In this document: positions 17,632 through 27,473 of the stretch, piece after piece
How the letters are laid out: each line of letters starts with the position of its first letter
Numbering within the stretch: position 1 is the stretch's first letter
Origin: Streptomyces sp. MRC013
Lineage (GTDB): Bacteria > Actinomycetota > Actinomycetes > Streptomycetales > Streptomycetaceae
NCBI RefSeq assembly: GCF_023614235.1
Contig: NZ_CP094264.1
Coordinates: forward strand, 1,488,001-1,552,000
Length of the DNA: 64,000 nucleotides
Direction: 5' to 3'
Position numbers and translations under genes: made by a program
Notes under the pieces: generated by a model
Told to the model about the DNA's origin: nothing
Database searches by the model: none
The model's input: only the letters and a program-made list of their open reading frames with translations

Positions 17632-17827
17632 GGCCGCGCGGGCGCGGCGGGTGCGCGGGCGCGGCGGACGCGAACGGGCGGCAGGGCCGCGCGGGTGCCG
17701 GGCACGAGCGGACCCGCAGAACCGCGCGGGAGCGGCGGGCGCGGGTGAGCGGCGGGCGGCGGGCACGGGTGAGCGGCGGGCACGCGGAGGCCGCCTCGCA
17801 TCTGCTGGGGGAACCGGCTGCTCCCGC

Positions 17828-17857
17828 TTGCAGCCGCCGACCGCTCACGCCTACATT
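17828..17857 (+). promoter_or_regulatory. leaderless promoter of the ModE-like regulator
   Basis: TTGCAG (17828-17833), 18-bp spacer, TACATT (17852-17857), then the GTG start at 17865. The predicted transcription start coincides with the start codon, so the mRNA is probably leaderless. Confidence 0.65.
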
Positions 17858-17864
17858 GCCGCAC

Positions 17865-18260
17865 GTGCGTTCCTACACCTCGCAGCAGGCGGCGCGCCTC
17901 CTGGGCGTGAGCGCCGACACCGTACGCCGCTGGGCCGACGCCGGACGGCTCCCCACGCGCCGGGACGAGGCGGGGCGGAGGCTGGTCGACGGCCGCGACC
18001 TGGCGGCGTTCGCCGTCGAGCTGGCCGCGCGGCCCGGCGAGGGCGGCGATCCCCCGTACACCAGCGCGCGCAACGCGTTCCCCGGCATCGTCACCGCCGT
18101 GCGGCTCGGTGACGTGGCCGCCCAGGTGGAGATCCAGGCCGGTCCGCACCGGCTCGTGTCGCTGCTGACCCGCGAGGCCGTGGAGGAGCTGGGCCTGGAG
18201 GTGGGCGTGGAGGCGGTGGCGCGGGTGAAGTCGACCAACGTCCACGTCGACCGTGTCTGA
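17865..18260 (+). CDS. ModE-like regulator: helix-turn-helix plus molbindin (TOBE) domain
   Basis: 131 residues. Residues 1-50 form a MerR/excisionase-type HTH (SQQAARLLGVSADTVRRWADAGRLPTRR). Residues 65-131 form a TOBE/molbindin domain (ARNAFPGIVTAVRLGDVAAQVEI...VKSTNVHV) that binds molybdate or tungstate. It sits directly upstream of modA and modBC, so it is probably their molybdate-responsive regulator. The start is fixed by a leaderless promoter, and no ribosome site is present. Confidence 0.87.
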   Translation: MRSYTSQQAARLLGVSADTVRRWADAGRLPTRRDEAGRRLVDGRDLAAFAVELAARPGEGGDPPYTSARNAFPGIVTAVRLGDVAAQVEIQAGPHRLVSLLTREAVEELGLEVGVEAVARVKSTNVHVDRV

Positions 18261-18317
18261 CCGTCCGCGCGCGCGCGCGCCCGGACCCCCGCTCCCCCGG
18301 TCCCCCCGGGGGCCCCC

Positions 18318-19082
18318 GTGTGCCGTGCCGTGCGCCGCTCCCTGGCCGCCCTGCTGGCCGCGGCCCTGCTGCCGCTGACGGCCTGCGCGGGCCCCGGGGA
18401 CCCGGCGGGGCGGGGCGGGGGCCGGTTGACCGTGCTGGCCGCCGCCTCCCTCACGGACGTCCTCCGGGGCGTCGGCGCCGCCTACGAGGAGGAGCACCCC
18501 GGCACGGACGTCGTCTTCTCCTTCGCCGGGTCGCAGGAGCTGGCCTCCCAGGTGCGCCAGGGCGTCCCGGCCGACGTCCTGGTCACCGCCGACGCCCCGA
18601 CCATGGACCGCCTGGGCCGGGCGGTCGGCGAGCCCGTCGTCGTCGCCCGCAACCGGCTCGCCATCGCCACCGCCGAGGGGAACCCCGAGCGGATCACCGG
18701 CCTGGAGGACCTGTCGCGGCCCGGCGTGAAGGTGGTGCTGGCCGCCCCCGAGGTGCCGGCCGGCCGCTACAGCCGGCAGGTCCTCGACCGGGCCGGCGTG
18801 GACGTGCGGCCCGTCTCCGAGGAGCCGAACGTCCGCGCCGTCCTCGGCAAGGTCCGGCTGGGCGAGGCGGACGCCGGGCTCGTGTACGCCACCGACGCGG
18901 CCGCCGCCCGCGACGAGGTCGACGCGGTCGCCCTGCCGGACGCGCACAACGCCGTCGCCTCCTACCCGGCCGCGGTCCTCGGCTCCGCGCGCGACCCCGG
19001 GGCGGCCCGCGGCCTCGTGGCGTGGCTGCGGTCGCCGCGCGCCCGCGCGCTGCTGGCGGCGGCCGGTTTCGAGACGCCGTGA
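18318..19082 (+). CDS. modA: molybdate ABC transporter substrate-binding lipoprotein ModA
   Basis: 254 residues. The signal peptide ends in the lipobox LTAC (about residue 24), so it is a membrane-anchored binding protein. The ModA pattern [29 protein letters not shown] and ADVLVTAD is clear. It captures molybdate outside the membrane for ModBC. The stop overlaps the next start (GTGA), so translation is coupled. Confidence 0.93.
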   Translation: MCRAVRRSLAALLAAALLPLTACAGPGDPAGRGGGRLTVLAAASLTDVLRGVGAAYEEEHPGTDVVFSFAGSQELASQVRQGVPADVLVTADAPTMDRLGRAVGEPVVVARNRLAIATAEGNPERITGLEDLSRPGVKVVLAAPEVPAGRYSRQVLDRAGVDVRPVSEEPNVRAVLGKVRLGEADAGLVYATDAAAARDEVDAVALPDAHNAVASYPAAVLGSARDPGAARGLVAWLRSPRARALLAAAGFETP

Positions 19083-21016
19083 TCCGCGCCCGGCGGGTCC
19101 CGGTCCCGCTCGCCGTGCCGGCGCTGGCCGCGGTGGTGTTCCTGCTGGTGCCGCTCGCCGGGGTGCTGGCGCACGCCCCGTGGCGCACGCTCGGGGAGCG
19201 GCTGGCCGCACCCGCCGTGCGGGAGGCGCTCGGCCTGTCGCTGGTGGTGTCCGTGTGGGCGCTCGCCCTGTCGCTGCTGCTCGGCGTGCCGCTGGCGTGG
19301 GTGCTGGCCCGGGTCGACTTCCCCGGCAAGCCGCTGGTGCGGGTGCTGGTGATGCTGCCGATGGTGCTGCCGCCCACGGTGGCGGGCGTGGCCCTGCTGC
19401 AGGGGTTCGGGCGGCACGGCCTGCTGGGCGGGGTCCTGGCGGACCGGTTCGGGGCGTCGCTGCCGTTCTCGACGGCGGGCGCGGTGGTGGCGGCGGCGTT
19501 CGTGGCGATGCCGTTCCTGGTGATCAGCCTGGAGGGCGCGCTGGCGGGACTGCACCCGCGCTACGAGGAGACGGCCGCGTCGCTGGGCGCCGCGCCGCTG
19601 CGGGCGTTCCTCACGGTCACGGTGCCGATGGTCGGCCCGGGGCTGGTGGCGGGGGCGGCGCTGTGCTGGGCCCGGGCCCTGGGCGAGTTCGGGGCGACGA
19701 TCACCTTCGCGGGGAACCTGCCGGGCACCACGCAGACGCTGCCGCTCCAGGTGTACCTGCTGCTCCAGAACGACCCGGAGGGCGCCGTCGCCGTGTCGCT
19801 GCTGCTCCTCGTCACGGCCGCGGCGGTCCTGGTCGCGCTGCGCGGGCGCTGGCTGGGACACGCGGCGGTACGGCGGGCCCCGCGTCCGCCGGCCGTCGCG
19901 CAGGAGGAGCGGAACGGCGCCGGCCCGCCCGCCGTCGAGCCGGCCGGCGGGCACCCCGAGGGGGCGGCGTGGCCGCTGTCGGCCGAGGTGAGCGGGGCCG
20001 CCGCCGTCCGCCTGGAGGTGCCCGCCGGGACGACGGTCGCCGTCGTCGGGCCGAACGGGGCCGGCAAGAGCACCCTGCTGCGCGCCCTGCTGGGCCTCAC
20101 CCCGCGCGCCGCCGCCACGTCCCTGCGCCTGGGCGGGCGGGAGCTGGCCGGGCTGCCGCCGCACCGGCGCGGCATCGCGTGGGTGCCGCAGGACGGGGCG
20201 CTGTTCCCGCACCTGACGGCGCTGGCCAACACCGCGTACGGGCCGCGCGTCCGGGGCGTGCCGCGGGGCCGCGCGCGGGCGGAGGCCCGGAGGCGGCTGG
20301 AGCGGCTCGGCGTGGGCCACCTGGCGCACCGCAGGCCCGGGGAGCTGTCCGGCGGGCAGGCCCAGCGGGTGGCGCTCGCCCGGGCCCTGGCCGCGCGGCC
20401 CCGGCTGCTGCTGCTCGACGAGCCGCTGGCCGCCCTGGACCAGACGGCCCGCGCGCGGGTGCGGCACGCGCTGCGGCGGCACCTGGCCGGGTTCCCCGGG
20501 GTGTGCCTGATCGTCACCCACGACCCGGTGGAGGCGGTGTCGCTCGCCGACCGCGTCCTCGTCCTGGAGGAGGGGCGCCCGGTGCAGTACGCGGCGCCCG
20601 CCGAGGTGGCCCGGCACCCGCGCTCCCCGTGGGTCGCGCGCATGCTCGGCCGCAACGCCTGGCCGGGCACGGTGCGGGACGGGGGCCTGGACACGGCGGA
20701 CGGCGCCCGGCTGGTCACGGCCGCCGACCCGGCGCCCGCCGACGGCGCGGCCGCCCTCGCGGTGGTGGCGCCCGAGGCGGTGGCGCTGCACCGCGCCCGC
20801 CCCTCGGGCAGCCCCCGCAACGTGTGGCGGGGCACCGTGCGGGAGCTGGCCGCGCACGGCGCGCGGTTGCGGGTCCTGGTGTCGGGCGGCCCGGGCGCGC
20901 CGTCCGACGCGGTCGCCGAGGTGACCCCGGCGGCGGCCGCGGACCTGGGGCTCGCGGAGGGCTCCGAGGTGTGGCTGAGCGTGAAGGCGACCGAGATCGA
21001 CGTCGTACCGCTGTAG
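19079..21016 (+). CDS. modB-modC: molybdate ABC transporter, fused permease-ATPase ModBC
   Basis: 645 residues in one chain. Residues 1-270 are the ModB permease, with about six membrane segments and the EAA loop ([16 protein letters not shown]...PMVGPGL). Residues 300-520 are the ModC ATPase with Walker [10 protein letters not shown], signature [15 protein letters not shown], Walker [13 protein letters not shown] and the switch His in VTHD. The C-terminal about 80 residues form a TOBE domain ([10 protein letters not shown]...[11 protein letters not shown]). There is no internal start. The fusion fixes a 1:1 ratio of permease and ATPase and is known in some actinobacteria. Confidence 0.92.
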   Translation: MIRARRVPVPLAVPALAAVVFLLVPLAGVLAHAPWRTLGERLAAPAVREALGLSLVVSVWALALSLLLGVPLAWVLARVDFPGKPLVRVLVMLPMVLPPTVAGVALLQGFGRHGLLGGVLADRFGASLPFSTAGAVVAAAFVAMPFLVISLEGALAGLHPRYEETAASLGAAPLRAFLTVTVPMVGPGLVAGAALCWARALGEFGATITFAGNLPGTTQTLPLQVYLLLQNDPEGAVAVSLLLLVTAAAVLVALRGRWLGHAAVRRAPRPPAVAQEERNGAGPPAVEPAGGHPEGAAWPLSAEVSGAAAVRLEVPAGTTVAVVGPNGAGKSTLLRALLGLTPRAAATSLRLGGRELAGLPPHRRGIAWVPQDGALFPHLTALANTAYGPRVRGVPRGRARAEARRRLERLGVGHLAHRRPGELSGGQAQRVALARALAARPRLLLLDEPLAALDQTARARVRHALRRHLAGFPGVCLIVTHDPVEAVSLADRVLVLEEGRPVQYAAPAEVARHPRSPWVARMLGRNAWPGTVRDGGLDTADGARLVTAADPAPADGAAALAVVAPEAVALHRARPSGSPRNVWRGTVRELAAHGARLRVLVSGGPGAPSDAVAEVTPAAAADLGLAEGSEVWLSVKATEIDVVPL

Positions 21017-21108
21017 GCGCGGACGCCCCCCGTGCGCGCCCGCGCGGCGGCCACCCGCATGGGCGCGCGTCGCGGGCGGGGGGACGGCGGGGCGCCGACG
21101 ATGGACGC

Positions 21109-22695
21109 ATGCCGACCACTCGCCCCGCCCGGCGGACGACCGCCCGCCGCCGCACCGCCGTCCTCGCCGCCGCGGCCCTCCTCGCCGGCGCCGCCGCGGG
21201 GTGCGGCGACGGGGGCGGCGGGGACGGGGAGGAGGCCGGCCAGGCGATGAGGGGGCTGGCCGCGCAGAAGCCGTCGTGGAAGCCGTGCGCGCCCTCCTCG
21301 ACGAAGGGCGGCGCGACGCCCCCGGCCCCGCTCCCGGACGGCACCCGGTGGGAGTGCGCCTTCATGGACGTCCCGCTCGACTACGCCGACCCCGGCGGCG
21401 ACACGGTCGAACTGGCCCTGATCCGCGCCCGGGCCCGCGACCGGTCGAAGCGGATCGGCTCGCTGTTCTTCAACTTCGGCGGTCCGGGCGGCTCCGGGGT
21501 CACCGCCCTGCCGTCCTTCGCCCCCGACTACGAGGCCCTGCGCCGCCGTTACGACCTGGTCGGCTTCGACCCGCGCGGCGTGGGGCTGAGCAGCGGCGTG
21601 GAGTGCCTGGGCCCCCGCGCCCTGGACGCGTTCTTCGCCCGGGACGCGACGCCCGACGACGCCGCCGAGGAGAAGGCGTACCAGGGCGGGCTGAAGGAGT
21701 ACGCGAAGGCGTGCGAGGAGAACTCCGGCGAGGTGCTGCCGCACGTCGGCACGGAGAACGCGGCCCGCGACATGGACCTGATGCGGCAGGTCCTCGGCGA
21801 CGACAGGCTGCACTACTTCGGCATCTCGTACGGCACGGAGCTCGGCGGGGTGTACGCGCACCTGTTCCCCCGCCGGGTGGGCCGGGCCGTCTTCGACGCG
21901 GTCGTCGACCCGGGCGCGACCGCCGAGCAGGGGGCGCTCGGCCAGGCGAAGGGGTTCCAGCTGGCGCTGCGGAACTTCGCCGCCGACTGCGTGCGGCGGG
22001 GCGACGACTGCGCGCTGCCCGGCGGCACCCCGCAGGAGATCGAGCGGTTCGTCGTCGACCTGCTGAAGCGGCTCGACGAGCGCCCCGTGAAGGGCATCGG
22101 CGACCGCGAGCTGACCCAGACGCAGGCCGCCAACGGCATCGCGCAGGCGCTGTACTCCAAGGAGTACTGGCAGTACCTGGAGCAGGGACTCGACGAGGCG
22201 GACGGCGGCGACGGCGCCCTGCTGCTGGCGCTGTCCGACTCGATGAACGGCCGCGACGAGAACGGGGAGTACGACAACCTGCAGGCGGCGAACACGGCGA
22301 TCAACTGCGTCGACGACCGGCAGCGGTTCACCGCGGAGCAGGTGAGGGCGAAGCTGCCCCGGTTCCGCGAGGCGTCGCCCGTCTTCGGCGAGCTCCTCGC
22401 CTGGGGGATGCTGGGGTGCGGCCAGTGGCCCGTCGCGGGCCGGTCGGACCACCCGGACGTGAGCGCCCCCGGCGCGCCGCCGATCCTGGTCGTCGGTACG
22501 ACGGGCGACCCGGCCACGCCCTTCGAGGGCGCCGCGGCCATGGCCTCGGCGCTGGGCGGGGACGTCGGCGTGGAGGTGACGTACCGGGGCGAGGGGCACG
22601 GCGCGTACAACGGCGGCGACGCCTGCGTGCGGCGGGTGGTGGACGCCTACCTGCTCGACGGGAGGGTCCCGCCGTCGGGCACCGTCTGCCCGTGA
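21109..22695 (+). CDS. secreted alpha/beta-hydrolase lipoprotein, tripeptidyl aminopeptidase family (copy 1)
   Basis: 528 residues. A twin-Arg-rich N-region, hydrophobic core and lipobox AAGC (about residue 26) mark a lipoprotein. The S33 fold has an oxyanion turn FNFGGPGGSG, nucleophile GISYGTELGG, an Asp in VVGTTGDPATP and a His in GEGHGAY, with the TAP C-terminal domain. Streptomyces enzymes of this type remove tripeptides from secreted proteins. It is a paralogue of the next gene. The ATG has no clear ribosome site, and GACGAT just upstream suggests a near-leaderless transcript. Confidence 0.88.
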   Translation: MPTTRPARRTTARRRTAVLAAAALLAGAAAGCGDGGGGDGEEAGQAMRGLAAQKPSWKPCAPSSTKGGATPPAPLPDGTRWECAFMDVPLDYADPGGDTVELALIRARARDRSKRIGSLFFNFGGPGGSGVTALPSFAPDYEALRRRYDLVGFDPRGVGLSSGVECLGPRALDAFFARDATPDDAAEEKAYQGGLKEYAKACEENSGEVLPHVGTENAARDMDLMRQVLGDDRLHYFGISYGTELGGVYAHLFPRRVGRAVFDAVVDPGATAEQGALGQAKGFQLALRNFAADCVRRGDDCALPGGTPQEIERFVVDLLKRLDERPVKGIGDRELTQTQAANGIAQALYSKEYWQYLEQGLDEADGGDGALLLALSDSMNGRDENGEYDNLQAANTAINCVDDRQRFTAEQVRAKLPRFREASPVFGELLAWGMLGCGQWPVAGRSDHPDVSAPGAPPILVVGTTGDPATPFEGAAAMASALGGDVGVEVTYRGEGHGAYNGGDACVRRVVDAYLLDGRVPPSGTVCP

Positions 22696-22792
22696 AGGCC
22701 CCACCGGGGCGCGGGGAGCCGGGGGCGGGGGCGCCTACGATGGCTCTCCGGCGGCGGGACGCCCGGTACGCCGGGGAATCTTCGGGGGGTAC

Positions 22793-24328
22793 ATGTCCAA
22801 GCGGGTGCGGGTGCGGATCGCCGCGGCGGCGGCCCTGGCGGCCCTGGCGGCCGGTACGGTCACGGGCTGCCGGGACGGCGGGGCGGGCGGCGGGCCGGCG
22901 GCGGGGAGCACCCCGGGCGTGCCGGGGCTGCCCGCCGCGCTGACCGGCCAGAAGCCGCGGTGGGGGCCGTGCGGGGCGCCGGAGGGCGGGGAGAAGCCGG
23001 GACCGGCGTGGCGGTGCGCGGCGGTGGAGGTGCCGCTGGACTACCGGCGACCGGACGGCGAGACCCTGTCGGTGGCGCTGATCCGCAAGGAGGCCCGCGA
23101 CCGGTCGAAGCGGATCGGCTCCCTGCTGTTCAACTTCGGCGGCCCCGGCGCGTCGGGCGTCGGGATGCTGCCGGGCTTCGCCCCGGCCTACGAGGCGCTG
23201 AACACCCGCTACGACCTGGTCGGCTTCGACCCGCGCGGCGTGGGCGGCAGTTCGGCGGTCGTGTGCCGGTCGGACGAGGAGCAGGCGAGCGCCGAGGCGA
23301 GGATCGACCCGACGCCCGACACGCCGGCCGAGGAGGCCGCCTACCTGGAGAACGGCTCCGACTTCGGGGCCGGCTGCGCCCGCCGCTCCGGCAGGCTGCT
23401 CCCCCACGTGACCACCGGCAACACGGCCCGCGACATGGACCTGATCCGCCACGTCCTGGGGGACGCCGACCTGAACTACTTCGGCATCTCGTACGGCACG
23501 CAGCTGGGCGCGGCCTACGCGCACCTCTTCCCCCGGCACACGGGCCGGACGGTGCTGGACGCGGTGGTCGACCCGACCGCCGACGGCGAGGGGCACGCCC
23601 GGCACCAGACGAGGGGCTTCCAGCGGGCGCTGGACAACTACTTCGCGTCCACCGGCGAGGACCCCGGGGCGGGCACGGCGCGGGTGGCGCGCCTGCTGGC
23701 GCGGCTCGACGGGCGGCCGCTGGGGACGAGCGGCGGCCGGATGCTGACGGAGGGCCTGGCCCTCACCGGCATCGTGCTCCCGCTGTACTCGCAGAGCAGC
23801 TGGCCGCTGCTGACGGAGGCGCTGCGGGAGGCGGAGGACGGCCGGGGCGACGCGCTGCTGCGGCTCGCCGACATGTACAACGACCGTGACGCGAGCGGAC
23901 GCTACGGCACCGACAGCCACGCGCAGCGGGCGATCTCCTGCGCCGACACCGACCAGCGGCCCACGGCCGCCGACGCGAAGGCGCTGCTGCCCGAGTTCCG
24001 GCGCATCTCCCCCGTCTTCGGGGACTTCCTGGCGTGGGACACGGCGGGCTGGTGCGCGAACTGGCCGGTGAAGGGCGAACCGGCGGGCCGGGACGTGTCC
24101 GCGCCGGGGGCGGGGCCGATCCTGGTCGTGGGCACGACCGGCGACCCGGCGACGCCCTACGAGGGCGCGCGCAGGATGGCGGACGGCCTGGGCGAGGGCG
24201 TCGGCGTGCTGATCACCAACGAGGGCGAGGGGCACGGCGCGTACGGCTCGTCGGCGTGCGTGACGCGGAAGGTCGACGGCTACCTGCTGCGGGGCGAGGT
24301 CCCGGCGGACGGCACGACCTGCTCGTAG
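22793..24328 (+). CDS. secreted alpha/beta-hydrolase lipoprotein, tripeptidyl aminopeptidase family (copy 2)
   Basis: 511 residues, the same architecture as the preceding gene: lipobox TGC near residue 24, FNFGGPGASG, GISYGTQLGA, VVGTTGDPATP, GEGHGAYG. The two copies share long identical stretches (for example RDRSKRIGS), so they arose by tandem duplication. A G6 run 3 nt before the ATG serves as ribosome site. A TACGAT box at 22736-22741 gives it its own promoter, so the two copies can be regulated separately. Confidence 0.88.
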   Translation: MSKRVRVRIAAAAALAALAAGTVTGCRDGGAGGGPAAGSTPGVPGLPAALTGQKPRWGPCGAPEGGEKPGPAWRCAAVEVPLDYRRPDGETLSVALIRKEARDRSKRIGSLLFNFGGPGASGVGMLPGFAPAYEALNTRYDLVGFDPRGVGGSSAVVCRSDEEQASAEARIDPTPDTPAEEAAYLENGSDFGAGCARRSGRLLPHVTTGNTARDMDLIRHVLGDADLNYFGISYGTQLGAAYAHLFPRHTGRTVLDAVVDPTADGEGHARHQTRGFQRALDNYFASTGEDPGAGTARVARLLARLDGRPLGTSGGRMLTEGLALTGIVLPLYSQSSWPLLTEALREAEDGRGDALLRLADMYNDRDASGRYGTDSHAQRAISCADTDQRPTAADAKALLPEFRRISPVFGDFLAWDTAGWCANWPVKGEPAGRDVSAPGAGPILVVGTTGDPATPYEGARRMADGLGEGVGVLITNEGEGHGAYGSSACVTRKVDGYLLRGEVPADGTTCS

Positions 24329-25170
24329 CCGCCCCGCGGGGCGGAGGGCGCCGGGGCCCCGGCGGGACCGGCCCGGCCCGGGCGCCCGCCCGCGGCCCGG
24401 CGGGCGGCGGACGCCCCCGCACCCGGGCTCCCTCCGAGGCCGGCGGGGAGCACCGGCCCCGGTCCCGACGGCGGTGCCCGTCCGGCGGCCTCCCCGGCCG
24501 CCGGGCCCGCCGTGGGATCCCGCTCGCGGGCCCTTATGGACCGGTCGACTCGGCGGTCTTTGGCCCTGCCCGCCGGACCGCGACCGGGGCAGGGTGGAAG
24601 GACCCGAATCCCGTGGAGGTCTCCTTGAGCATCGCGTTCCCGCCGACCGCCTCGGCCGCGGCGGTCGCCCCCGGCACCGGGGTGGCGCACCCCCGGCCGC
24701 CGGGCCGTCCCACGGCCGCCGGGCGGGCGTGGCCGCCGCGCCCGGCCGCGCCCTCGGCCCCGTGCCCCGTCCGGTGGCGGCGGTCACCGGCCTCGCCGCA
24801 CTGCCGCGCACCGGCGCCGCCGCCCGCGAGGTGGTGGGGCACCCCGGTGTCGGCCGCCTCCCGTACGCGGCGGGGACGGCGCTCCGCGACGAGGGGGCGC
24901 CGCCCGTCGGGGAGGGGGCCGCGCCGCGACCCGCGGCCCGTGCGACCGCCTCCGGGGCGGAGGCCGGCCCTCTCGGTCCGAGGCCCGCGGTGCTCCCCGT
25001 CGTGCTCCTGCCGCCGCCCGTGCCCACCGGCGGGCACGGCTCCTCCCCGCCGCGTACGGGATGCCCGCCGCCGTACGGCACCGGGCGCCGGCCGGGCCGG
25101 GGGCGCCGACCGGCGTTCGCCGGAGGTCCGCGGCCCGCCTCGTGGCCCCGGGCGCCCGGTCGGCGGCGGC
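24329..25170 (+). other. 842-nt stretch without a convincing gene
   Basis: No frame reads as a normal protein. There is a strong ribosome site (GGAGGT, 24615-24620) followed 4 nt later by a TTG (24625), which opens a frame starting L-S-I-A-F-P-P-T-A-S. After about 30 codons it becomes Pro/Arg-rich noise, although it stays open into the next gene. Short repeats of GGACCG lie upstream (around 24540-24585). It could be a decayed gene, or a regulatory region for the MocR gene downstream. Confidence 0.45.
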
Positions 25171-25173
25171 GTG

Positions 25174-25878
25174 ATGCGTTTCCGGCACACGGACGCGATC
25201 TGGTCCGACCACCCCGAACTCACCGCCGGCGCGCTGTGGGCCACCGGCGTCGGCACCGCCGCCGACGTCGGCCCGCGCGTCGCCGGACACACGGCCCGCG
25301 CGGCGGCCCGGCTGGCCGGTGCCACCGAGGGCGGCTTCCCCGAAGTGCTGGCCTGGCGGCGGGCCTTCTCCCGGATGGGACTCAAGCCGACGCAGTACCG
25401 CTGCGCCGCGGAGTCGCTGCTGCGGCGGCTGAGGAAGGAGGGGGGACTGCCGCGCATCCATCCGGTGGTCGACCTGTGCAACGCGGTGTCGGTCGCGTAC
25501 GCGGTGCCGGTGGCGGTCCTCGACGCGGACCGCATCGCCGGTCCCCTGCTTGAGGTGCGCCACGCCCGCGGCGACGAACACTACACGGCCTTCGGCGGCG
25601 GCACCGAGCACCCCGCACCCGGCGAGGTGACCTTCGTCGACTCCGCCGGACGGGCGCACGCCCGCCGCTGGACCAACCGGCAGAGCGGCCACTCCGCGGT
25701 CACCGCGCGCACCAGCCGCATCCTGGTGGTGGTGGAGGCCATGCACGACGGCGGGGCCGAGACCGTACCGGAGCTGCTGGGGACGGTGGCCGAGGAGCTG
25801 GCCGCGCACTGGCCGACCGACCCCGTGACGGCCGTCCTCACCCCCCGCGCACCGGAGTTCTCCTTCGGAGAGCCCTGA
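25174..25878 (+). CDS. B3/B4 (PheRS beta-like) domain protein
   Basis: 234 residues covering a B3/B4 domain as found in the beta subunit of phenylalanyl-tRNA synthetase. Family-like stretches are FPEVLAWRRAFSRMGLKPTQYR, LPRIHPVVDLCNAVSVAYAVPVAVLD and TNRQSGHSAVTARTSRILVVVEAM. Free-standing B3/B4 proteins are thought to edit or deacylate mischarged tRNA or related aminoacyl compounds, but the substrate is not established. The ATG at 25174 (or the adjacent GTG at 25171) is used. The stop overlaps the next start (TGATG), so the pair is cotranslated. Confidence 0.8.
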   Translation: MRFRHTDAIWSDHPELTAGALWATGVGTAADVGPRVAGHTARAAARLAGATEGGFPEVLAWRRAFSRMGLKPTQYRCAAESLLRRLRKEGGLPRIHPVVDLCNAVSVAYAVPVAVLDADRIAGPLLEVRHARGDEHYTAFGGGTEHPAPGEVTFVDSAGRAHARRWTNRQSGHSAVTARTSRILVVVEAMHDGGAETVPELLGTVAEELAAHWPTDPVTAVLTPRAPEFSFGEP

Positions 25879-27473
25879 TGGCGCGTGGGGGCCGCAGCGG
25901 CGCATGCGGCATCGACCCGGTGGACGAGGAGGGACCGGTGGCGGACGGAACGACCACCGCACCCGTGGCGGCGGCCGCGTCGGCGGACCGCCGGCCCCCG
26001 GCCCGCGGCTCCGACTTCCTGCAGCTCGACGTCGGTGACGCGCCCGTCGGCGGCAAGGCGGACTGGCTGGCCCGGCGGCTGCGGCAGGCGATGGCCGACG
26101 GCCGGTTGGCGGTGGGCAGCAGGCTGCCGCCCACCCGGATGCTCGCCGCCGAACTGCACGTCTCGCGCGGGGTGGTCACCGAGGCGTACCGGCGGCTGGC
26201 CGAGGACGGCCACGTCGAGGGGCGCCGGCGCGGTGGGACGGTGGTGGTCGCGGCACCCCCCGCGCGGCCGGCGGCACCCCGCGGCGCCGGGCCGTGCCGC
26301 GGCCCGGCGCCGGTCCCCGTCGACCGGGCGGGGCCGGGCGCGCCGTTCGCCGGGGAACCCGGCGCCGACGCCTTCGACGCGCTGCGCGCCGCCCCCGCGC
26401 GCATCGACCTCACCCCCGGGCGGCCCGACCTCACCGCGTTCCCCCGCACGGCCTGGCTGCGCGCCGAACGGGCCGTGCTCGCCGAGCTGTCCGCCGAGAA
26501 CCTCGGCTACGGCGACCCCCGCGGAGCCCCGCGACTGCGCCGCGCCGTCGCGGCCTGGCTGGCGACCGGCCGCGGCATCCGGGTGGAGCCGGACGAGGTG
26601 CTGATCGTCGCCGGCACCGCGCAGGCGCTCACGCTGCTGTCCCCCGTGCTGCGGGCGGACGGCATCGACGGTGTCGCGATCGAGGACCCCGGTTCGCTCG
26701 GGACCCGCCAGCACCTGCGGAACGGAGCCCTGGCCACCCCGCCGGTACCGGTCGACGACCGCGGCGTGCGCGTCGACGCGCTGCGCGCCACCGGAGCCCG
26801 CGCGGTGCTCCTCACGCCCGCCCACCAGTTCCCCACCGGCGTGGTGACGAGCGGCGAGCGCCGCCGCGAGCTGCTCCTCTGGGCGGGGGACGGCGGGCTG
26901 GTCCTGGAGGACGACTACGACGCGGAGCACCGCTACGACCGGCCCCCGGCGGCAGCGCTGCGCGCGTCGTCGGCCGACGTGTGCTACATGGGCAGCGTGT
27001 CCAAGCTGCTCGCGCCCGCGCTGCGGATCGGCTGGATGGTCCCGCCGCCCCGCCACCGCGACGCGCTGGTCGACGCGAAGCGCTTCACCGACCTGGGCAA
27101 CGCCGTGCTGCCGCAGTTGGCGCTCGCCCGGCTGATGGAGTCCGGCGGCCTGGAGCGGCATCTGCACCTCCTGCGCGGCCGTCACCGGCGGCGCCGCGAC
27201 GCGATGATCGACGCCATCGCCGAGCACCTGCCGGGCGCGGTGGTGCACGGCGCGGCGGCCGGTCTGCACCTGACCGTCACGTACGCGCCGGAGGTGCCCG
27301 ACACCGAGCTGGCCGCCGCCGCGCTCGCCCGGGGCGTGAAGTGCCAGCCGCTGTCGTGGCACCGGCAGGCACCCGGCCGTCCCGGCCTCGTCCTCGGCTA
27401 CGCGGCCCCTCCGCGGGGAGCCATCGCCGAAGGGGTGGCGACGCTCGGCGAGGCGCTGCGCGAGCTGGCCTGA
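25878..27473 (+). CDS. MocR-type transcription factor (GntR HTH fused to aminotransferase fold)
   Basis: 531 residues from ATG 25878, which has GGAGAG 5 nt in front. A second in-frame start, GTG 25938, has GGAGGG and gives 511. Residues 60-120 are a GntR winged helix (LPPTRMLAAELHVSRGVVTEAYRRLAEDG). Residues 160-520 are a fold-I aminotransferase domain with the PLP lysine in GSVSKLLAPALRIGW and the VLEDDYDAEHRYDR motif. MocR proteins sense PLP or amino compounds and usually control a neighbouring gene. Here the coupled B3/B4 gene or the region before it is the likely target. Confidence 0.88.
   Translation: MARGGRSGACGIDPVDEEGPVADGTTTAPVAAAASADRRPPARGSDFLQLDVGDAPVGGKADWLARRLRQAMADGRLAVGSRLPPTRMLAAELHVSRGVVTEAYRRLAEDGHVEGRRRGGTVVVAAPPARPAAPRGAGPCRGPAPVPVDRAGPGAPFAGEPGADAFDALRAAPARIDLTPGRPDLTAFPRTAWLRAERAVLAELSAENLGYGDPRGAPRLRRAVAAWLATGRGIRVEPDEVLIVAGTAQALTLLSPVLRADGIDGVAIEDPGSLGTRQHLRNGALATPPVPVDDRGVRVDALRATGARAVLLTPAHQFPTGVVTSGERRRELLLWAGDGGLVLEDDYDAEHRYDRPPAAALRASSADVCYMGSVSKLLAPALRIGWMVPPPRHRDALVDAKRFTDLGNAVLPQLALARLMESGGLERHLHLLRGRHRRRRDAMIDAIAEHLPGAVVHGAAAGLHLTVTYAPEVPDTELAAAALARGVKCQPLSWHRQAPGRPGLVLGYAAPPRGAIAEGVATLGEALRELA

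Noticed and set aside
14776..17766. 996-codon minus-strand frame opposite the flippase gene
   Set aside because: Arg/Gln/His-rich shadow frame with no motif, while the plus strand has clear membrane segments and a good ribosome site.
19561..25081. Very long minus-strand frames opposite modBC and the peptidases
   Set aside because: Stop-free only because of GC content; composition and lack of start signals mark them as shadows.
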